From contig DASRKB010000148.1 in assembly GCA_035649175.1 (NCBI GenBank), positions 1 through 19,127 of the forward strand: a stretch of 19,127 nt of DNA. Reading direction: 5' to 3'. Source of the DNA: SCGC-AG-212-J23 sp035649175 (GTDB taxonomy: Bacteria; Pseudomonadota; Gammaproteobacteria; Burkholderiales; SG8-39). The stretch's first letter is position 1. Each line of letters opens with the position of its first letter. A model generated the notes under the pieces. The model ran no database searches and was not told where the DNA came from. It saw only the letters and a list, made by a program, of their open reading frames with translations. Of this stretch, positions 1 to 8,043 are shown in pieces. A program made the position numbers and the translations under genes.

Positions 1-284
1 GCGCCGCCCGAGAGCACCACCACGCCCACGCCGGCATCGAGCAGGGCGACGAGGTGCTCGCGCACCGCGTCGTGCGAGGCAGCTTCGACGACTGCGTCCG
101 GACGCAGCGCGAGCAACGCTTCCCGCCCGACGACATACGGGATCCCGAACTGCGCAGCGAGCGCCCTGCCGCGCGAGGCGGCGCTACGTCCGGCGACGGC
201 GACGAGCTCGATGCCGGGCAGCTCGCCACGGTGCTCGAGCATCAGGCGGGCGATGGTGCCGCCGCCCAGTACGGCCACGCGCAT
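1..284 (-). CDS. nadX: L-aspartate dehydrogenase, N-terminal part (3' end outside window)
   Basis: The reverse complement from 284 reads MRVAVLGGGTIARLMLEH, a Rossmann fold with a GxGxxA-like dinucleotide loop at residues 7-12. It is followed about 60 residues later by VVEAASHDAVREH and AGVGVVVLSGGA, which match the aspartate dehydrogenase family (NAD(P)-dependent oxidative deamination of L-aspartate to iminoaspartate, usable for NAD synthesis or aspartate breakdown). About 94 codons are visible; the catalytic C-terminal domain is off the left edge. An in-frame ATG at 305 would add seven residues (MILKAAI). Neither start has a clear Shine-Dalgarno sequence, and 284 was preferred because the fold begins there. 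The gene diverges from the response regulator at 325, leaving about 40 bp between them. The family call rests on motif recognition of a partial protein; a related homoserine dehydrogenase-type NAD-binding domain is the alternative. Confidence 0.72.
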   Translation of the reverse strand, partial: MRVAVLGGGTIARLMLEHRGELPGIELVAVAGRSAASRGRALAAQFGIPYVVGREALLALRPDAVVEAASHDAVREHLVALLDAGVGVVVLSGG

Positions 285-314
285 AATGGCTGCTTTCAGT
301 ATCATTGGGTCGAA

Positions 315-320
315 AGGAGG
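315..320 (+). promoter_or_regulatory. Shine-Dalgarno sequence deciding the GTG start of the response regulator
   Basis: A perfect AGGAGG, followed by a run of G, precedes the GTG at 325. It decides in favour of this start over the longer upstream ATG option at 211. Confidence 0.8.
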
Positions 321-324
321 GGGG

Positions 325-1017
325 GTGCGTATCGCGATTCTAGAAGACGATCCCGACCAGCTCACCCTGCTGCGCCGCTGGATCGCGGAGGACGGGCACG
401 ATGTGCACGCCTACCAGAGCGGCCGCGAGGCGATGAAGCAGGCGGGCCGCGAGAGCTTCGATCTGTTCATGCTCGACTGGCAGGTACCCGATGTCTCGGG
501 GGCGGAGGTGCTCACCTGGCTGCGCACGAACGTCTCGAAGACCGTGCCGGTGCTCTTCGTCACGGTGCGCGATTCCGAGCAGGATATCGTGTACGCGCTG
601 GAGCACGGCGCCGACGACTACATGGTGAAGCCGGTGCGCCGCCAGGAGCTGAGCGCGCGTGTTCGCGCGCTACTGCGGCGCGCATATCCGGTCGAGGAGA
701 AAAAGCAGCTGTCCTTTCCGCCGTTCGAGATCGACATCCAGCGCGGAGAGGTGCGGCGCGACGGCGCGACGGTGGAGCTCACGCCCAAGGAGTTCGAGCT
801 CACCGTGACCCTCTTCCGCAACATGGGCCGGCTGCTCTCGCGCGGCCATCTCCAGGAGAGCGTGTGGGGGCGCACCGGAGATCTCGCGACGCGGACCGTG
901 GACACGCACGTGAGCCAGGTGCGCAAGAAGCTCGACCTGCGGCCGGACTCGGGCTACCGCGTGGTCCCGATCTACAACTACGGCTACCGCCTAGAGAAAA
1001 TCTCCTCGGATCCCTGA
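325..1017 (+). CDS. OmpR/PhoB-family response regulator transcription factor
   Basis: A 230-residue two-domain regulator. The receiver domain (about 1-115) shows the acidic pair D8-D9, the phosphoacceptor D51 in MLDW, T80 and K102 in the VKP motif, so all residues needed for phosphorylation are present. The C-terminal winged helix (about 130-228) has ELTPKEFEL, RTVDTHVSQVRKKL and the final YGYRL hairpin typical of DNA-binding OmpR-type proteins. The start is the GTG at 325, because AGGAGG lies at 315-320 and the receiver fold begins immediately with MRIAILEDD; an upstream in-frame ATG at 211 would add a tail that overlaps nadX. No histidine kinase is next to it, so it is an orphan in this window and its signal and targets are unknown. 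Its last 34 bp overlap the 3' end of the convergent gene at 984-1499. Confidence 0.93.
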   Translation: MRIAILEDDPDQLTLLRRWIAEDGHDVHAYQSGREAMKQAGRESFDLFMLDWQVPDVSGAEVLTWLRTNVSKTVPVLFVTVRDSEQDIVYALEHGADDYMVKPVRRQELSARVRALLRRAYPVEEKKQLSFPPFEIDIQRGEVRRDGATVELTPKEFELTVTLFRNMGRLLSRGHLQESVWGRTGDLATRTVDTHVSQVRKKLDLRPDSGYRVVPIYNYGYRLEKISSDP

Positions 1018-1499
1018 TTACCGCCAGCTGGGCGAAGCCGGATCGGGGTCTCGATCTCGAGCGCGAGCTTCAGGGCGAAGGCGGGCGCAGCGGCCGGGTT
1101 CGCCACCGGCTCGCGGATCGGCGTCTCTATCGCGAGTGCGAGCTTCAGGGCGGCGCGAGGCTGCTTCGCGGGTGCCGGCTCCTCGGCGCGCTTCGGCGCC
1201 ATCGGAAAGACCTCCACCGCCGCCGGCACGACGGGCACATCGAATCCGCCGCCGCCGAGGGCACGCGCCCGCCCGGCAGCGTGGAAAGCCTCGTCGGTGG
1301 CCAGCTGCTGCGGCACGATGTGGTAGGCGATCCAGAGCACCCAAGCAACGCTGATGGCCAAGAGCAGTGTTACGGTGCGCCAGAACCACTCGCGGTGTGG
1401 CGTATTGGCGGGGCCGGCGCTCAACACGCTCGCTTCTGGCGCGCTCTCGAGCGCCTGGCGCCTGTGCAGGTCCTGGAGCATCTTGTTGAGCACACTCAT
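984..1499 (-). CDS. Short single-pass membrane protein with MshN/GspB-like N-terminus
   Basis: A 171-residue protein. Its start MSVLNKMLQDLHRRQ resembles the conserved opening of MSHA-pilus MshN and type II secretion GspB/ExeB-type proteins. A single hydrophobic segment (TVTLLLAISVAWVLWIAY, near residues 43-60) suggests a cytoplasmic N-terminus and a periplasmic C-terminal part. The tail is Ala/Pro-rich and contains two copies of ALKLALxIETPIR, 25 residues apart. The large TPR region of MshN is absent, and no other pilus or secretion gene lies nearby. A longer frame to 1544 exists, but the conserved N-terminus argues for the ATG at 1497-1499. It could be a truncated relic, or a small protein that keeps only the anchoring module. 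Its stop lies inside the response regulator gene (tail-to-tail overlap). Function is not assigned. Confidence 0.6.
   Translation of the reverse strand: MSVLNKMLQDLHRRQALESAPEASVLSAGPANTPHREWFWRTVTLLLAISVAWVLWIAYHIVPQQLATDEAFHAAGRARALGGGGFDVPVVPAAVEVFPMAPKRAEEPAPAKQPRAALKLALAIETPIREPVANPAAAPAFALKLALEIETPIRLRPAGGNQGSEEIFSRR
1041..1152. repeat. 75-bp-period direct repeat inside the MshN-like gene
   Basis: Positions 1041-1077 and 1116-1152 match at 33 of 37 bases. They encode the two ALKLALxIETPIR segments on the minus strand. The 75-bp period keeps the frame, so this looks like a duplication tolerated in a flexible periplasmic tail. Confidence 0.8.
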
Positions 1500-1559
1500 A
1501 CCGGGAGGACGTTCGCGGCAACGGGTTGGCGCCTTGCGCCGCACGACACTTCAGCACTC

Positions 1560-1588
1560 AAGTTACAGCAGTAAGCTCTTGTGGTCAA
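1560..1588 (-). promoter_or_regulatory. Possible promoter for the MshN-like gene
   Basis: On the minus strand TTGACC (1583-1588) is followed after 17 bp by TAACTT (1560-1565). The -35 is good and the -10 is poor. It would give a leader of about 50 nt before the ATG at 1499. The 1500-1690 intergenic stretch is divergent and holds no other gene that I can support. Confidence 0.25.
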
Positions 1589-1690
1589 ATGGAAATCTAG
1601 ACCGAACGCCACAGCGCCATCCGCTTCCTCCAACGCTGCTCAAGCACGTCCGGGCGTGGGTGCGGGTTCTTAGAGAAGGAAAGACAACCG

Positions 1691-2635
1691 ATGAAAAGCT
1701 TCGCCTCCCAGGCCGACCTCAAGCCGAAGAAGATCCGCTTCCAACGCCTTTCGGCGAGCTGCTGGGCGTTTACCGCCGAGGGGGATCCCAATACCGGCGT
1801 GATCGTCGGCGACGACAGCGTGATGGTGATCGACGCGCAGGCCACGCCGCTCATGGCGCGCGAGGTGATCCGCCGCATCCGTGGCGTGACCCCGAAGCCG
1901 ATCCGTTACGTCGTGCTCACGCACTACCACGCGGTGCGCGTGCTCGGCGCGTCAGCCTACAAGGCCGACCACATCATTGCGAGCGAGGCGACGCACGAGC
2001 TCATCCGGGAGCGCGGACGACAGGACATGGCGAGCGAGATCGGGCGCTTCCCGCGCCTCTTCCGCGGCGCCGACACCATCCCGGGCCTGACCTGGCCGAC
2101 GCTGACCTTCAAGGACGAGATGACGCTGCGGATGGGCAAGCTCGAGGTGAAGATCATCCACGCGGGCCCGGGGCACACGAAAGGCGACACCATCGTCTGG
2201 GTGCCCTCGCAGCGCGTGCTTTTTTCCGGCGACCTCGTCGAGTACGAGGCCGGCGTGTACACCGGCGACGCGCACTTCGAGCAATGGCCAGACACGCTGG
2301 AGAAGTTGAGGAAGCTCAAGCCCCGCGCGCTCCTACCCGGGCGCGGCCCGGCCCTCTCCACGCCTGCGGCGGCCGAGCGGGGTATCCGTTACACCCAGGA
2401 CTTCGTGCGGGGCCTCTATGCGTGCGCGACGGAAGGCGTGCGCAAGAAGCGCTCGCTGAAGGAGGTCTACGCGCTGGCGCGGCGCCGGATGGATCCCAAG
2501 TACGGCAAGTACCCTATCTACGAGCACTGCATGCCCTTCGACGTCTCGCGCGCCTACGACGAGGCGAGCGGCATCAAGCATCCCCGCATCTGGACCGCGA
2601 AGCGCGACCTCGAGATGTGGAAATCCCTCTCGTAG
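1691..2635 (+). CDS. MBL-fold metallo-hydrolase-like protein with a depleted metal site
   Basis: A 314-residue protein with the metallo-beta-lactamase fold: an N-terminal strand pair ending in VIDAQAT, the HxH motif THYHAVR (H78, H80), H162 in GPGHTKGD, and D181 in FSGDLV. The usual HxHxDH continuation is altered: V82 and R83 replace the Asp and His of metal site 2, and R218 (LPGRG) replaces the last His of the usual GHG. Site 1 ligands and the bridging Asp remain, so it may bind one metal or work differently. From memory, THYHAVRVLGASAY-type sequences occur in other betaproteobacterial MBL proteins, so this may be a subfamily trait rather than decay. It starts at an ATG preceded by AGAAGGAAAG. 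No substrate can be named; the C-terminal part (about 225-314) is a helical extension. Confidence 0.85.
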   Translation: MKSFASQADLKPKKIRFQRLSASCWAFTAEGDPNTGVIVGDDSVMVIDAQATPLMAREVIRRIRGVTPKPIRYVVLTHYHAVRVLGASAYKADHIIASEATHELIRERGRQDMASEIGRFPRLFRGADTIPGLTWPTLTFKDEMTLRMGKLEVKIIHAGPGHTKGDTIVWVPSQRVLFSGDLVEYEAGVYTGDAHFEQWPDTLEKLRKLKPRALLPGRGPALSTPAAAERGIRYTQDFVRGLYACATEGVRKKRSLKEVYALARRRMDPKYGKYPIYEHCMPFDVSRAYDEASGIKHPRIWTAKRDLEMWKSLS

Positions 2636-2640
2636 GCAGA

Positions 2641-2674
2641 AAAACAAGGGGCGAGCCCTTTCGGTGCCCGCCCC
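2641..2674 (-). terminator. Possible hairpin terminator after the MBL gene
   Basis: GGGGCGAGC (2648-2656) pairs with GCCCGCCCC (2666-2674) with one mismatch. A run of A at 2641-2645 becomes a U tract when read leftwards, so as an intrinsic terminator it fits minus-strand transcription best. It lies just past the stop of the plus-strand MBL gene and lacks a T run in that direction, so its role is uncertain. Confidence 0.3.
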
Positions 2675-2802
2675 AAGCGCAGTCCGGAGGAAGAGGAGGA
2701 GGAGGATCCGCCCGGGCTGCTGCAACGCAACAAATACTAGTTCTTTTACCCCTTGGTTAGAATAGTGACCGTAAGTAAAACACTTTTGCATATTCTGCAC
2801 AA

Positions 2803-3771
2803 ATGGCGGACAGCATCCAGGAAATGGCTGTATTTGCTCGCGTGGTCGGCGCAGGAAGCCTTTCGGCCGCCGCTCGCGAGCTGGGGCTATCGCCTGCGCT
2901 CGTCAGCCGGCGCCTCGCGGGCCTGGAAGCGAGGCTGGGGGTCCGGCTGATCAACCGCACCACCCGCAGCCTGCACCTCACCGACGACGGCGCCCGCTAC
3001 TACGAGGCCTGCGCCAGGGTGCTCGCCGACATCGAGGAAGCCGATGCCGCGGTCGCCGCGGGACGCGTGGAGCCGCGTGGGGTGCTGCGCGTAGCGCTGC
3101 CCGCGTCGTTCGGCCACCAGCACATCGCTCCGCTCGTCCCGCGCTTCGCCGAGCGCTATCCGAAGATCCAGCTCGCGCTCAGCCTCTCGGACCGCAACGT
3201 CAACCTGATCGAGGAGGGCTTCGACCTCGCGGTGCGCATCGCTCACCTGGAGGATTCCTCTCTCACCGCGCGCAAGCTCGCACCCAACCGCCGGGTGGTT
3301 TGCGCGAGCCCGTCGTACCTCGAGCGCCACGGCACGCCGCGCACGCCCGACGAGCTCCTGCATCACAACTGTCTCACCACGAACGAGTTCGCGATGGAGT
3401 GGGACTACAAGGGACCCGACGGCCGGCCGGGCTCCGTGCGCGTTTCCGGTCGCTACTCGTGCGACAACTGGGAAGTGCTGCGGGAATGGGCGCTCGCCGG
3501 CCTGGGGATCGCGCTGAAGTCGACGTGGGACGTTCATCGCCTGCTCGCCGACGGATCGCTGGTCGAGGTCTGCCCGGGCTATACCTTCCACAGCGACGTG
3601 GCTATCTACGCCGTCTACCCTAGCCGGAGATTCCTTCCGGCGAAGACACGCGTGTTCATCGAGTTCCTCGCCGAGTCGTTCGGCCCCGATCCCTACTGGG
3701 ACCAGCCCGACCAATGGGACCAGTCGAATCAGGAACGCCGTCCCAAGCCGCGGATCAAAGCACGTATGTGA
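2803..3771 (+). CDS. LysR-family transcriptional regulator
   Basis: A 322-residue LysR-type regulator. The N-terminal winged helix-turn-helix (about 5-62) contains GSLSAAARELGLSPALVSRR and LINRTTRSLHLTDDG. The effector-binding domain follows (about 90-295), with GVLRVALPASFG and DLAVRIAHL typical of the group. The start is the ATG at 2803, where the domain begins; no strong Shine-Dalgarno sequence is seen in the AT-rich leader. It lies 20 bp upstream of the large oxidoreductase gene on the same strand, so it may be cotranscribed with it and control it. This is inference, since LysR genes more often diverge from their targets. The C-terminal tail holds an imperfect 18-bp tandem duplication (3697-3714 and 3715-3732), giving a WDQ-rich stretch outside the usual fold. 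The inducer is unknown; an aromatic acid would fit the context. Confidence 0.93.
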   Translation: MADSIQEMAVFARVVGAGSLSAAARELGLSPALVSRRLAGLEARLGVRLINRTTRSLHLTDDGARYYEACARVLADIEEADAAVAAGRVEPRGVLRVALPASFGHQHIAPLVPRFAERYPKIQLALSLSDRNVNLIEEGFDLAVRIAHLEDSSLTARKLAPNRRVVCASPSYLERHGTPRTPDELLHHNCLTTNEFAMEWDYKGPDGRPGSVRVSGRYSCDNWEVLREWALAGLGIALKSTWDVHRLLADGSLVEVCPGYTFHSDVAIYAVYPSRRFLPAKTRVFIEFLAESFGPDPYWDQPDQWDQSNQERRPKPRIKARM

Positions 3772-3791
3772 TAGCCTCGGACGCGCCTTAG

Positions 3792-6700
3792 ATGAACGCC
3801 CCAGTCGATCCCGCCGCACTCGCCCACGCCTCGCTCGACGACAAGTACACGCTGGAGCAGGGTCGCGCCTTCCTCACCGGCACACAGGCGCTGATCCGCC
3901 TGTTGATGCTGCAGCGCGGTCGCGACCGGCGCGCGGGCCTGAACACCGCGGGATTCATCTCCGGCTACCGCGGCTCGCCGCTCGGCGGCCTCGACCAGGC
4001 GCTCTGGCGCGCGAAGAAGCACCTCGAGAGCCACCACATCCGCTTCCAGCCCGGCGTGAACGAGGACCTCGCCGCCACCGCGATCTGGGGAACGCAGCAG
4101 CTCAACCTCTTCCCAGGCGCGAAGTACGACGGCGTGTTCTCCATGTGGTACGGCAAGGGCCCGGGCGTCGACCGCTGCGGCGACGTCTTCAAGCACGCCA
4201 ACGCCGCCGGCACCTCGAAGCACGGCGGCGTGCTCGTGCTCGCGGGGGACGACCACGCGGCGAAGTCCTCGACGCTGCCGCACCAGTCGGAGCACATCTT
4301 CAAGGCCTGCCTGATCCCAGTGCTCAATCCGGCGAACGTACAGGAGTACCTCGACCTCGGGCTGCACGGCATCGCGATGAGCCGCTACTCGGGACTGTGG
4401 GTCGCGTTCAAGTGCGTCACGGATGTCGTCGAGTCGGGATCCTCAGTATTGATTGATGAGAAGAGGGTAAACACCAGGATCCCCACCGACTTCGCCCTGC
4501 CCCCGGGCGGGCTCAACATCCGCTGGCCGGACGGCATCCTCGAGCAGGAAGCGCGCATCCTCGACTGGAAGGTGTACGCGGCGCTTGCCTATGCCCGCGC
4601 CAACGCTCTGGATCGCATCATCTGGGATTCGCCCAAGGCGCGCCTTGGCATCGTCACCACCGGGAAGTCCTACGGCGATGTCATGCAAGCGCTTTCGGAT
4701 CTCGGTTTGAATCGAGAAATTGCAAAAGAGATCGGCTTGCGGGTCTACAAGGTGGCGATGTCCTGGCCGCTCGAGCCGCAGGGCGCGCGGCGCTTCGCCG
4801 AGGGGCTCGAGGAGATCCTGGTCGTCGAGGAGAAGCGCCAGCTCATCGAGTACCAGATCAAGGAAGAGCTCTACAACTGGAAGGAAGGCGTGCGCGCGCC
4901 GCGCGTGGTCGGCAAGTTCGACGACAACGGCGAGTGGAGCCGCTCGGGCGGCCAGCCCGCCGGCAACTGGCTGCTCCCCGCGCACTACGAGCATTCGCCC
5001 GCGATGGTGGCCAAGGCAATCGCGCAGCGGCTCTCCAAGCTCAGTATGGATGTTTCTCTGGGGCCTCAGTTCAAGGAGCGGCTGGCGTTCCTGGATTTCA
5101 AGGAAAAGGCGCTCGCCAAGCCCCGCGTGGCGTCGGTGAGGCAGCCCTATTTCTGCTCCGGCTGCCCGCACAACACCTCCACGCGAGTGCCCGAGGGTAG
5201 CCGCGCTACTGCGGGCATCGGCTGCCACTTCATGGCGGTGTGGATGAACCGCTCGACCGCGACCTTCACCCATATGGGCGCCGAGGGAGCGCCCTGGATC
5301 GGCCAGGCGCCCTTCACGAGCGAGAAGCACATCTTCGCCAACCTCGGCGACGGCACGTACTTCCACTCCGGGCTGCTCGCGATCCGCGCCGCGGTGGCGG
5401 CGAAGGTCAACATGACCTACAAGATCCTCTTCAACGACGCGGTCGCCATGACCGGCGGGCAGCGCCACGACGGCCCGCTCGACCCGCCGATGATCTCGCG
5501 CCAGATCGCCGCCGAGGGTGTGGCGCCGATCGTCGTGGTCACCGACGAGCCGGACAAGTACCCAGCGGGCACGAACTGGGCGCCGGGCGTGACCGTGCGC
5601 CACCGCGACGATCTCGATGCCGTCCAGCGGCAGCTGCGCGAGACCCCGGGCGTGTCGGCGCTCATCTACGACCAGACCTGCGCCTCCGAGAAGCGGCGCC
5701 GCCGCAAGAGGAACGAGTACCCCGACCCGGCGCTACGCGCGGTGATCAACGAGCGCGTGTGCGAAGGCTGCGGCGACTGCAGCGCGAAGTCCAACTGCCT
5801 CTCGGTCGAGCCGCTCGAGACGGAGCTCGGCCGCAAGCGCACCATCAACCAGTCCTCGTGCAACAAGGACTTCTCTTGCGTGAAGGGCTTCTGCCCGAGC
5901 TTCGTCACGGTGGAAGGCGGACGGCTGCGGAAAGGGAAGTCCTCGGCGAAAGAGGTCATGGACTTTCCCGATCTTCCCGACGTGGAATTACCCGACTTGA
6001 AGAACCCCTATGGCATCCTCGTGACGGGCATAGGCGGCACGGGGGTAATTACCATCGGCCAGATCATCGGCATGGCCGCGCACCTCGAAGGCAAGGGCGT
6101 CTCGGTGCTCGACATGTCGGGCCTCGCGCAGAAGTACGGCGCGGTGATGTCGCACGTGCATGTGGCCGCGAGCGCCGACGCGCTGCACGCGGCGCGCCTC
6201 GACACCGGCGGCGCGAGCCTGCTCATCGGCTGCGACCTCGTGGTCGCCGCGAGTACCGACGCCATCGCGAAGATGCACGGCTCGCGCACGCGCGCCGTGG
6301 TGAACGCGAGCGTCACGCCCACCGCGGAGTTCGTGAAGAACCCGAACTGGCAGCTTCCGGGCACGGACCTGCAGCGGGACATCAAGGATTCTTCCTTGGA
6401 AACCGAATTTGTCGCGGCGACCGAGATCGCCTCGGAGCTGATGGGCGACGCCATCGCCACCAACATGTTCATGCTGGGCTACGCCTTCCAGAAGGGCTGG
6501 GTGCCGCTCTCGGCTGCGGCGCTCGAGCGCGCCATCGAGCTGAACGGCGTGGCGGTCGAGTTCAACAAGCAGAGCTTCGTCTGGGGCCGGCGCGCCGCCG
6601 TGGACCTCGAGCGGGTGCGGCGCATCGCCCGGCCCGCGGAGATCGTCGCCATCGGCGATCACTTCTCGCGCAACCTCGACGAGCTCGTCGAGCGTCGCGT

Positions 6701-7301
6701 GAAGCTCCTCACCGATTATCAGAATCGCGCCTATGCCGATAAGTACAAATCCCTCGTGGAGCGGGTAAGAGGCATCGATTCAACGCTCGCGGAAGCCGTC
6801 GCGCGCAACTACGCGAAGCTCCTCGCCTACAAGGACGAGTACGAGGTGGCGCGGCTGCACGCCGACGGGGAGTTCGACCGCAAGCTGGAAGCGATGTTCG
6901 AAGGCGACTATCGCGTGGTGTACCACCTCGCACCGCCGCTCCTCGCGCGCAAAGACCCGCTCACTGGCGAGCCGCGCAAGATGAGGTTCGGCCCGTGGAT
7001 GAGGGTCCCCTTCAAAGTCCTGAAGACCCTGAAGTTCCTGAGGGGAAGCGCGCTCGATCCCTTCGGCTACACGGAAGAGCGGCGCGCCGAGCGCATGCTC
7101 ATCCGCGAGTACGAGGAAACCGTCGAGCGCGTGCTGCGGGGCCTCACCGCGCACAACCACGCGATCGCACTCGAGCTGCTCTCGCTGCCCGGGGAAATTC
7201 GCGGCTTCGGACATATCAAGATGGCGTCGATCGCCGCGGCGGCGAAGAAGCGCGAAATGCTCCTCGCGCGCTTCGCCTCGGCCGCCCGCGCGGCCGCCTA
7301 G
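3792..7301 (+). CDS. Indolepyruvate (arylpyruvate) ferredoxin oxidoreductase, fused alpha-beta subunits
   Basis: A 1169-residue fusion of the IorA- and IorB-like subunits. It oxidatively decarboxylates indole-, phenyl- or hydroxyphenylpyruvate to the aryl-acetyl-CoA, passing electrons to ferredoxin. Domain order: pyrimidine-binding pyruvate oxidoreductase domain (about 25-440); CSGCPHN (C455, C458); thiamine diphosphate motif G519-D520-G521 followed by N548; a ferredoxin-like cluster segment with C657, C660, C663, C669 and later C690, C696, C701; then the gamma/IorB domain from about 735 with GIGGTGVITIG; and a long C-terminal extension. Length and order match the fused proteobacterial form, and no break in frame was seen. 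It starts 20 bp after the LysR gene. With HppD and PhhA nearby, it offers a second fate for arylpyruvates formed by transamination. The preferred substrate cannot be read from sequence. Confidence 0.94.
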   Translation: MNAPVDPAALAHASLDDKYTLEQGRAFLTGTQALIRLLMLQRGRDRRAGLNTAGFISGYRGSPLGGLDQALWRAKKHLESHHIRFQPGVNEDLAATAIWGTQQLNLFPGAKYDGVFSMWYGKGPGVDRCGDVFKHANAAGTSKHGGVLVLAGDDHAAKSSTLPHQSEHIFKACLIPVLNPANVQEYLDLGLHGIAMSRYSGLWVAFKCVTDVVESGSSVLIDEKRVNTRIPTDFALPPGGLNIRWPDGILEQEARILDWKVYAALAYARANALDRIIWDSPKARLGIVTTGKSYGDVMQALSDLGLNREIAKEIGLRVYKVAMSWPLEPQGARRFAEGLEEILVVEEKRQLIEYQIKEELYNWKEGVRAPRVVGKFDDNGEWSRSGGQPAGNWLLPAHYEHSPAMVAKAIAQRLSKLSMDVSLGPQFKERLAFLDFKEKALAKPRVASVRQPYFCSGCPHNTSTRVPEGSRATAGIGCHFMAVWMNRSTATFTHMGAEGAPWIGQAPFTSEKHIFANLGDGTYFHSGLLAIRAAVAAKVNMTYKILFNDAVAMTGGQRHDGPLDPPMISRQIAAEGVAPIVVVTDEPDKYPAGTNWAPGVTVRHRDDLDAVQRQLRETPGVSALIYDQTCASEKRRRRKRNEYPDPALRAVINERVCEGCGDCSAKSNCLSVEPLETELGRKRTINQSSCNKDFSCVKGFCPSFVTVEGGRLRKGKSSAKEVMDFPDLPDVELPDLKNPYGILVTGIGGTGVITIGQIIGMAAHLEGKGVSVLDMSGLAQKYGAVMSHVHVAASADALHAARLDTGGASLLIGCDLVVAASTDAIAKMHGSRTRAVVNASVTPTAEFVKNPNWQLPGTDLQRDIKDSSLETEFVAATEIASELMGDAIATNMFMLGYAFQKGWVPLSAAALERAIELNGVAVEFNKQSFVWGRRAAVDLERVRRIARPAEIVAIGDHFSRNLDELVERRVKLLTDYQNRAYADKYKSLVERVRGIDSTLAEAVARNYAKLLAYKDEYEVARLHADGEFDRKLEAMFEGDYRVVYHLAPPLLARKDPLTGEPRKMRFGPWMRVPFKVLKTLKFLRGSALDPFGYTEERRAERMLIREYEETVERVLRGLTAHNHAIALELLSLPGEIRGFGHIKMASIAAAAKKREMLLARFASAARAAA

Positions 7302-7332
7302 CCCCACCGTCCATCGCCTCCCTCGCCAACCT

Positions 7333-8034
7333 TCACGCCTTCAGCGTAAAGGGCGTGAAGTCGGTGTCGCGGTCGTAATGGTCCTCGCGCTCCGCGCGCT
7401 TGAGGAAGCCGACCACCTTGTAGGTGACCGGAGTGAAGAGCACCTCAACTAGCACTTTGCCGACGAACTGGGCGAGCATGATGGCCGGAAGCTGCTCGTT
7501 CGGGATGAGGCCGGAGTTGTAGAAGGCGAGCGGGTAGAAGAGCGCGGAATCGACGCCCTCGCCCACGATGGTCGAGCCGATGGTGCGCGTCCAGAGCCAG
7601 CGTCCGGCAGTGCGGATCTTCATCTTCGCGAGCATGTAGGAGTTGACGAACTCCCCGCAGAAGTACGCGAACATCGACGCGGCGCCGATGCGCCAGGTGC
7701 TGCCGAAGGCGATCTCGTAGGCCTCCTGGTTCTGCCAGAAGGGCGCCGGCGGGAGCGCCACCACCACGGAGGCCATGAACGAGGCGAACGCGAGCCCCGC
7801 GAAGCCGGCCCAGATCACGCGCCGCGCGCGCGCGTAGCCGTAGACCTCGGTAAGGATGTCCCCGAACACGTACGAGATCGGAAAGAACAGCACCCCGGCG
7901 CCGAACACGAGCGCGCCGAAGTGCGGCAGCTCGACCTGCACGATTTTCGCCGGTCCGATCAGGTTCGCGCAGATGAGCACCGTGACGAACGCCGCCATCA
8001 CGAACTCGTAGTAGCGATACTGCTTCCGGACCAA
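7333..8034 (-). CDS. yhhQ: Queuosine precursor transporter (YhhQ/VUT family)
   Basis: A 233-residue inner-membrane protein with about six hydrophobic segments, beginning RKQYRYYEFVMAAFVTVLI and continuing with FPISYVFGDILTEVYGY and the conserved GEGVDSALFYPLAF. These are signatures of the YhhQ family (COG1738), which imports queuosine precursors such as preQ0/preQ1 for tRNA modification. The start is an unusual TTG at 8034: an in-frame TAA, the stop of the upstream gene, lies four codons before it and a GGAAGA stretch sits just ahead of it. The gene follows the carboxymuconolactone-decarboxylase-like gene with 9 bp between and shares its frame, so the two are probably cotranscribed. Its 3' end faces the oxidoreductase gene 31 bp away. 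No link with queuosine synthesis genes is visible. Confidence 0.9.
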   Translation of the reverse strand: MVRKQYRYYEFVMAAFVTVLICANLIGPAKIVQVELPHFGALVFGAGVLFFPISYVFGDILTEVYGYARARRVIWAGFAGLAFASFMASVVVALPPAPFWQNQEAYEIAFGSTWRIGAASMFAYFCGEFVNSYMLAKMKIRTAGRWLWTRTIGSTIVGEGVDSALFYPLAFYNSGLIPNEQLPAIMLAQFVGKVLVEVLFTPVTYKVVGFLKRAEREDHYDRDTDFTPFTLKA

Positions 8035-8043
8035 TCTTCCGCC

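Noticed and set aside
1041..1056. GATCGGGGTCTCGATC inside the MshN-like gene resembles a REP
   Set aside because: The right half of the palindrome does not match; it is part of the 75-bp coding duplication and reads ETPIR on the minus strand.
54..1574. A 506-codon plus-strand open frame over the left end
   Set aside because: Overlaps nadX, the response regulator and the MshN-like gene out of frame; Arg/Ala-rich shadow.
3697..3732. 18-bp imperfect tandem duplication at the LysR 3' end as a separate mobile or regulatory element
   Set aside because: Only 13 of 18 bases match and it is in frame at the very C-terminus; best seen as a small coding duplication.
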